A program made the translations under genes and the position numbers. From Siphonobacter sp048595215 (lineage in GTDB: Bacteria; Bacteroidota; Bacteroidia; Cytophagales; Spirosomataceae), in NCBI RefSeq assembly GCF_048595215.1, contig NZ_JBMDWJ010000036.1, positions 1 through 8,651 on the forward strand: a stretch of 8,651 nucleotides of DNA. Reading direction: 5' to 3'. The notes below the pieces were generated by a model. The model worked only from the letters and a program-made list of their open reading frames with translations. It did not search any database and was not told the DNA's origin. This document shows positions 6,018 to 8,651 of this stretch, in pieces (the stretch's first letter is position 1; each line of letters starts with the position of its first letter).

Positions 6018-7157
6018 ATGTCCCTTACTACTACTGAACCTACCCTTGCTCAACCTGTACCTATCAAACGGCTTTTATCCCTGGATACTTTGCGGGGCTT
6101 TGATATGTTTTGGATTATGGGCGGGGATGAAATCTTCTACGCCCTGGCCAAGACAACAACGTGGGGCTGGGCCGCCTTTATGGCCGACCAGTTTACGCAT
6201 CCCGAGTGGAATGGCTTTCGCTTCTACGACCTGATCTTTCCGCTCTTTCTATTCATGGCGGGCGTATCAACCCCCTTTTCCGTAGGGAGTCGATTGGAGA
6301 AAGGGGATGAGAAGGGACCTCTAGCCCGCAAGATCATTACGCGAGGAATCACCTTGGTGATTTTCGGTATTATCTATAATAATGGATTGTTTGTCAAGCC
6401 GATTGAGGAAATTCGTTTTTGTAGCGTACTCGGACGCATTGGGCTGGCGGGGATGTTTGCCCAGCTGATTTACCTGTACGCTAGTCAGCGGGCTCAGTAT
6501 TTCTGGTTCTTCGGAATTTTACTCGGTTACTGGGCGGCATTGATGCTCATTCCCGTACCCGGATGCGGAGCGGGTGTACTGACGCTGGAATGTAGCCTGC
6601 CGGGCTACGTAGATCGATTGCTGGTACCAGGAAAACTCTACCTGACTGTACATGACCCCGAAGGATTGCTCTCTACCATTCCTGCCATCTGCAATGCCTT
6701 ACTCGGTATTTACGCCGGTACTATTCTAAGGAATGCGACGCGTCGCCCTCAACAGAAGATACAAGCTTTAGTCGGCCTTGGCTTGATCTTCTTCATCCTA
6801 GGATGGATCTGGAATATGGTCTTTCTCGTAAACAAGAACTTATGGACGAGCTCTTTCGTGCTCGTAACGGGGGGCTGTAGTCTGGTATTACTCGCTTTAT
6901 TTTATTGGATTATTGATGTGAAGCGGTATCAGAAATGGACTATTCTGTTTACCGTGATTGGGATGAATTCCATTTTGATCTACCTGGCGGTATTAATCAT
7001 TAACTTTGAACACATCGCAGACTTCTTTTTCGGAGGACTCATTCATCAACTCACGTCCGAACCCTTAAAGGCCGTTCTGGTCGTAGCCGGAATGATTCTG
7101 ATGAAGTGGCTTTTTCTGTATATCCTGTATCAAAAGAAGATATTCCTTCGCGTTTGA
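6018..7157 (+). CDS. DUF5009/NagX-like (HGSNAT-related) membrane acyltransferase-family protein
   Basis: The product is a 379-residue inner-membrane protein with about ten hydrophobic segments, roughly at 28-48, 69-89, 104-124, 135-158, 162-183, 219-240, 250-275, 279-305, 314-335 and 355-376. It starts with the family signature RLLSLDTLRGFDMFW. The HPEWNGFRFYDLIFP motif (His61 to Pro75) corresponds to the HxxWNGxxxxDLxFP segment of human HGSNAT, where the His is the active-site residue. GMNSILIY (315-322) is also typical. HGSNAT acetylates terminal glucosamine across the lysosomal membrane. Bacterial relatives are annotated as NagX, linked to N-acetylglucosamine use as transporters or acetyltransferases, without firm biochemistry. 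The ATG at 6018 gives a start close to the signature; an in-frame TTG at 6006 is less likely. The next gene follows after 54 bases. Real substrates are not known. Confidence 0.88.
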   Translation: MSLTTTEPTLAQPVPIKRLLSLDTLRGFDMFWIMGGDEIFYALAKTTTWGWAAFMADQFTHPEWNGFRFYDLIFPLFLFMAGVSTPFSVGSRLEKGDEKGPLARKIITRGITLVIFGIIYNNGLFVKPIEEIRFCSVLGRIGLAGMFAQLIYLYASQRAQYFWFFGILLGYWAALMLIPVPGCGAGVLTLECSLPGYVDRLLVPGKLYLTVHDPEGLLSTIPAICNALLGIYAGTILRNATRRPQQKIQALVGLGLIFFILGWIWNMVFLVNKNLWTSSFVLVTGGCSLVLLALFYWIIDVKRYQKWTILFTVIGMNSILIYLAVLIINFEHIADFFFGGLIHQLTSEPLKAVLVVAGMILMKWLFLYILYQKKIFLRV

Positions 7158-7165
7158 GTACTTCC

Positions 7166-8290
7166 TATATATATAGAAGGGACGTCTTTGTTTCACCTAA
7201 ATCTACTTCCCATGAAAAAATGGTTATTCCTATTCTTTAGTACCACGGCCTTTGCCCAAAGCCCCGATCCTTCTAAAATAACGCTGGTCATACACGGCGG
7301 AGCCGGAACCATCACCCGGCAGAATATGACAGCAGAGAAAGAAAAGGCGTATCGACACGTGTTAGAGCAGGCCTTACAGAGGGGCTATACTATACTAAAG
7401 AAAGGAGGTACGAGTCTGGATGCCGTGGAGGCTACCGTTCACGTCATGGAAGATTCGCCTTTGTTCAATGCTGGAAAGGGAGCCGTATTTACGCACGAGG
7501 GTAAAAACGAACTCGATGCTGCCATCATGGACGGCAAGACGCTTAAAGCAGGAGCCGTAGCGAGCGTAACCACCATTCGCAATCCTATCTCGGCCGCTCG
7601 GGCCGTGATGGAAAAATCTGAACACGTTTTATTAATAGGAAAAGGAGCCGAAACCTTCGCCAAGGATAAAGGACTCACCATCGTTGATCCCAGCTACTTC
7701 TACACCGAAAGCCGTTGGCAGGGTTTGCAAAAAGCCTTAAAGGAAGAGAAGATTCAATTAGACCATACCGAGGAGGCACCGAAGAAGCCAGCCAAAGCTC
7801 CTAAAAAGGTAAGTAGTCGGGCCAAAGAGCTGATCTTTAGGGAAGGAAAGAAATTTGGTACAGTCGGCTGTGTAGCCTTGGATCAGTACGGAAACCTCGC
7901 TGCGGGTACATCCACAGGTGGAATGACTAACAAACGATACGGGAGGGTAGGGGATGCTCCCATTATCGGAGCGGGTACGTATGCAGACAATACTACCTGT
8001 GCCATTTCAGCGACCGGTCACGGTGAATACTTCATTCGATCAGTAGTCGCTTATGACATCGCTGCCCTCATGCATTATAAAGGATTATCCGTACAAGAGG
8101 CTGCTAAGGAAGTGGTAAACCAAAAACTGGTCGAACGAGGAGGAGAAGGCGGAGTGATTGCCTTGGATGCAAAGGGTAATTTTGCTATGCCTTTTAATTC
8201 GGGAGGAATGTACCGAGGCTACATCAAGTCAGACGGATCTCTTCAAATAGAGATATACAAAGACTAATCCTTGTATCCTTATATATATAG
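7166..8290 (+). repeat. TATATATATAG direct repeat flanking the asparaginase gene
   Basis: The 11-mer TATATATATAG occurs at 7166-7176, upstream of the asparaginase gene, and at 8280-8290, just after its stop. Both copies have TCC on the left (with one extra T in the second) and AAG or TAG on the right, so the match extends slightly beyond the AT core. The upstream copy can also fold, because CTTC and GAAG flank it. The coordinates span the pair; only the two ends are repeat. Confidence 0.5.
7212..8267 (+). CDS. Exported isoaspartyl peptidase / L-asparaginase (plant-type, Ntn hydrolase)
   Basis: The 351-residue precursor belongs to peptidase family T2. It hydrolyses L-asparagine and beta-aspartyl (isoaspartyl) dipeptides, working after self-cleavage into alpha and beta subunits. 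Seen: a signal peptide MKKWLFLFFSTTAFA with likely cleavage before Gln16, HGGAG (28-32), FNAGKG (85-90), a Lys/Pro/Ala-rich linker at 187-203, and the autocleavage site Gly216-Thr217 in FGTVGCVALD. Substrate-site motifs GRVGDAP (Arg245, Asp248) and TGHGE (268-272) follow. Thr217 becomes the N-terminal nucleophile of a roughly 135-residue beta subunit. HGGAG and GTVG favour the IaaA type over glycosylasparaginase. I chose the ATG at 7212, because the in-frame TTG at 7188 would spoil the signal peptide. The protein should act in the periplasm, probably scavenging peptide nitrogen. Co-transcription with the upstream DUF5009 gene is possible. Confidence 0.93.
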   Translation: MKKWLFLFFSTTAFAQSPDPSKITLVIHGGAGTITRQNMTAEKEKAYRHVLEQALQRGYTILKKGGTSLDAVEATVHVMEDSPLFNAGKGAVFTHEGKNELDAAIMDGKTLKAGAVASVTTIRNPISAARAVMEKSEHVLLIGKGAETFAKDKGLTIVDPSYFYTESRWQGLQKALKEEKIQLDHTEEAPKKPAKAPKKVSSRAKELIFREGKKFGTVGCVALDQYGNLAAGTSTGGMTNKRYGRVGDAPIIGAGTYADNTTCAISATGHGEYFIRSVVAYDIAALMHYKGLSVQEAAKEVVNQKLVERGGEGGVIALDAKGNFAMPFNSGGMYRGYIKSDGSLQIEIYKD

Positions 8291-8311
8291 TAGCAAGTAA
8301 GAAGAAAATCG

Positions 8312-8344
8312 AAAAGGTTGCTGGAGTAATCCGGCAACCTTTTT
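8312..8344 (+). terminator. Strong Rho-independent terminator after the asparaginase gene
   Basis: A 13-base stem (8312-8324 with 8331-8343) contains AAAAGGTTGC pairing with GCAACCTTTT, one U-G pair and a GG/CC closure. It encloses a 6-base loop and ends in five T residues (8340-8344). The A-rich left side means it could also work on the minus strand. It lies 45 bases after the asparaginase stop. Confidence 0.88.
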
Positions 8345-8617
8345 AATGGAAGAATAGCGAAGGAGTAGAAGTTATACAAACGAATCTTAAATATCACATT
8401 TATAGGAATGGCGAAAGAAAGGCTATGCTAAGCAAGCGAGTAGCCGTAGAAAGACGAAGTGAGTGATAAAAGGGCCAAAGAAGTGGGCAGGAGCGGAGTT
8501 TCAGGGGCTAAAAAGCAGTAACTAGTGGCCTGTAAAAAAGTTTCAAGAATTTTCGGGTTTTAAAACGCTGATAGTCAGCGATTGGTTTAAAAGGTTCTGA
8601 ATTATTTTGATTTGATA
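8345..8617. other. Non-coding stretch before the terminal promoter
   Basis: No gene is supported. A loose inverted repeat GGCTA/TAGCC (8421-8425 and 8441-8445) and one copy of GGCGAAAG (8410-8417) are present. A run of A and T tracts around 8534-8562 and a perfect hairpin CGCTGA/TCAGCG (8566-8571 and 8575-8580, loop TAG) lie upstream of the promoter at 8618-8650. The A/T tracts resemble the upstream sequences of strong stable-RNA promoters in this phylum. Confidence 0.4.
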
Positions 8618-8650
8618 CTTGACAAGGGTGGTTTTTGGGTTATATCTTTG
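8618..8650 (+). promoter_or_regulatory. Strong Bacteroidota promoter reading out of the window
   Basis: CTTGACA begins at 8618, and TATCTTTG at 8643-8650 is a perfect TAnnTTTG -7 box followed by C. From CTTG (8618-8621), the spacing to the -7 box is 21 bases. TTGACA (8619-8624) also resembles a general -35 element. Transcription would begin a few bases past the right edge. The transcribed gene is not visible. The A/T tracts upstream would suit an rRNA or tRNA operon, but a protein gene is equally possible. Confidence 0.7.
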
Positions 8651-8651
8651 C

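Noticed and set aside
7161..7180. AT-rich palindrome before the asparaginase gene as a terminator of the DUF5009 gene
   Set aside because: The fold is nearly all A-T pairs with a bulge and no following T tract, so it would be too weak to terminate.
7188..7211. Earlier TTG start for the asparaginase gene
   Set aside because: It would add eight residues before a clean signal peptide that begins exactly at the ATG at 7212.
7395..7681. Minus-strand open frames inside the asparaginase gene
   Set aside because: They are antisense shadows of a well-supported gene with no domain of their own. The same applies to antisense frames in 1771-1986, 2107-2391, 2915-3184 and 4503-4703.
1..8651. CRISPR array, insertion sequence or prophage
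   Set aside because: There are no regularly spaced repeats and no transposase, integrase or phage-like gene. The few direct repeats are short and occur only twice.

Overview
The window reads as chromosome of a Bacteroidota bacterium, probably of the Cytophagia type. Three observations point there. Several perfect TAnnTTTG elements (the -7 box used by the Bacteroidota primary sigma factor) lie in the gaps. The genes lack Shine-Dalgarno sequences. The protein families (WcaF- and WcaI-like exopolysaccharide enzymes, a DUF5009/NagX membrane protein, a secreted plant-type asparaginase) are typical of the group. The genus cannot be fixed from sequence alone. All recognisable genes lie on the + strand.

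Region 1 (1-3364) is the 3' part of a tightly packed surface-polysaccharide operon. It holds a GT4 glycosyltransferase cut by the left window edge, a complete second GT4 glycosyltransferase, a WcaF-like left-handed beta-helix O-acetyltransferase overlapping it by 14 bases, and a GT2 (WaaE/KdtX-like) glycosyltransferase 4 bases further on. Together they look like the sugar-adding and sugar-acetylating steps for an exopolysaccharide or O-antigen-like repeat unit. The operon continues to the left.

Region 2 (3365-4074) is a 710-base gap with no convincing gene. It has a good Bacteroidota promoter match, a weak terminator-like hairpin, a minus-strand open frame with coding-like composition that may be a gene remnant, and two consecutive hairpins just before the next gene. 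Region 3 (4075-5370) is a WcaI-like GT4 glycosyltransferase. It is visibly more AT-rich than region 1, which suggests the cluster was assembled from pieces of different origin. A strong terminator at 5511-5543 closes the polysaccharide locus.

Region 4 (5544-6017) is non-coding. An AT-rich half is followed by a more GC-balanced, repeat-containing half that may be a leader or a remnant. Region 5 (6018-8267) holds a multispanning DUF5009/NagX-like acyltransferase-family protein and, 54 bases later, an exported isoaspartyl peptidase/L-asparaginase. These look like housekeeping or catabolic genes unrelated to the polysaccharide cluster. They are followed by a strong terminator (8312-8344). The last 30 bases are a textbook Bacteroidota promoter firing out of the window, with AT-rich sequence upstream that resembles stable-RNA promoters.

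No tRNA, rRNA, CRISPR array, transposase or complete mobile element was seen. I found no clear sign of a new multi-gene system. The least explained parts are the two long gaps at 3365-4074 and 5544-6017.
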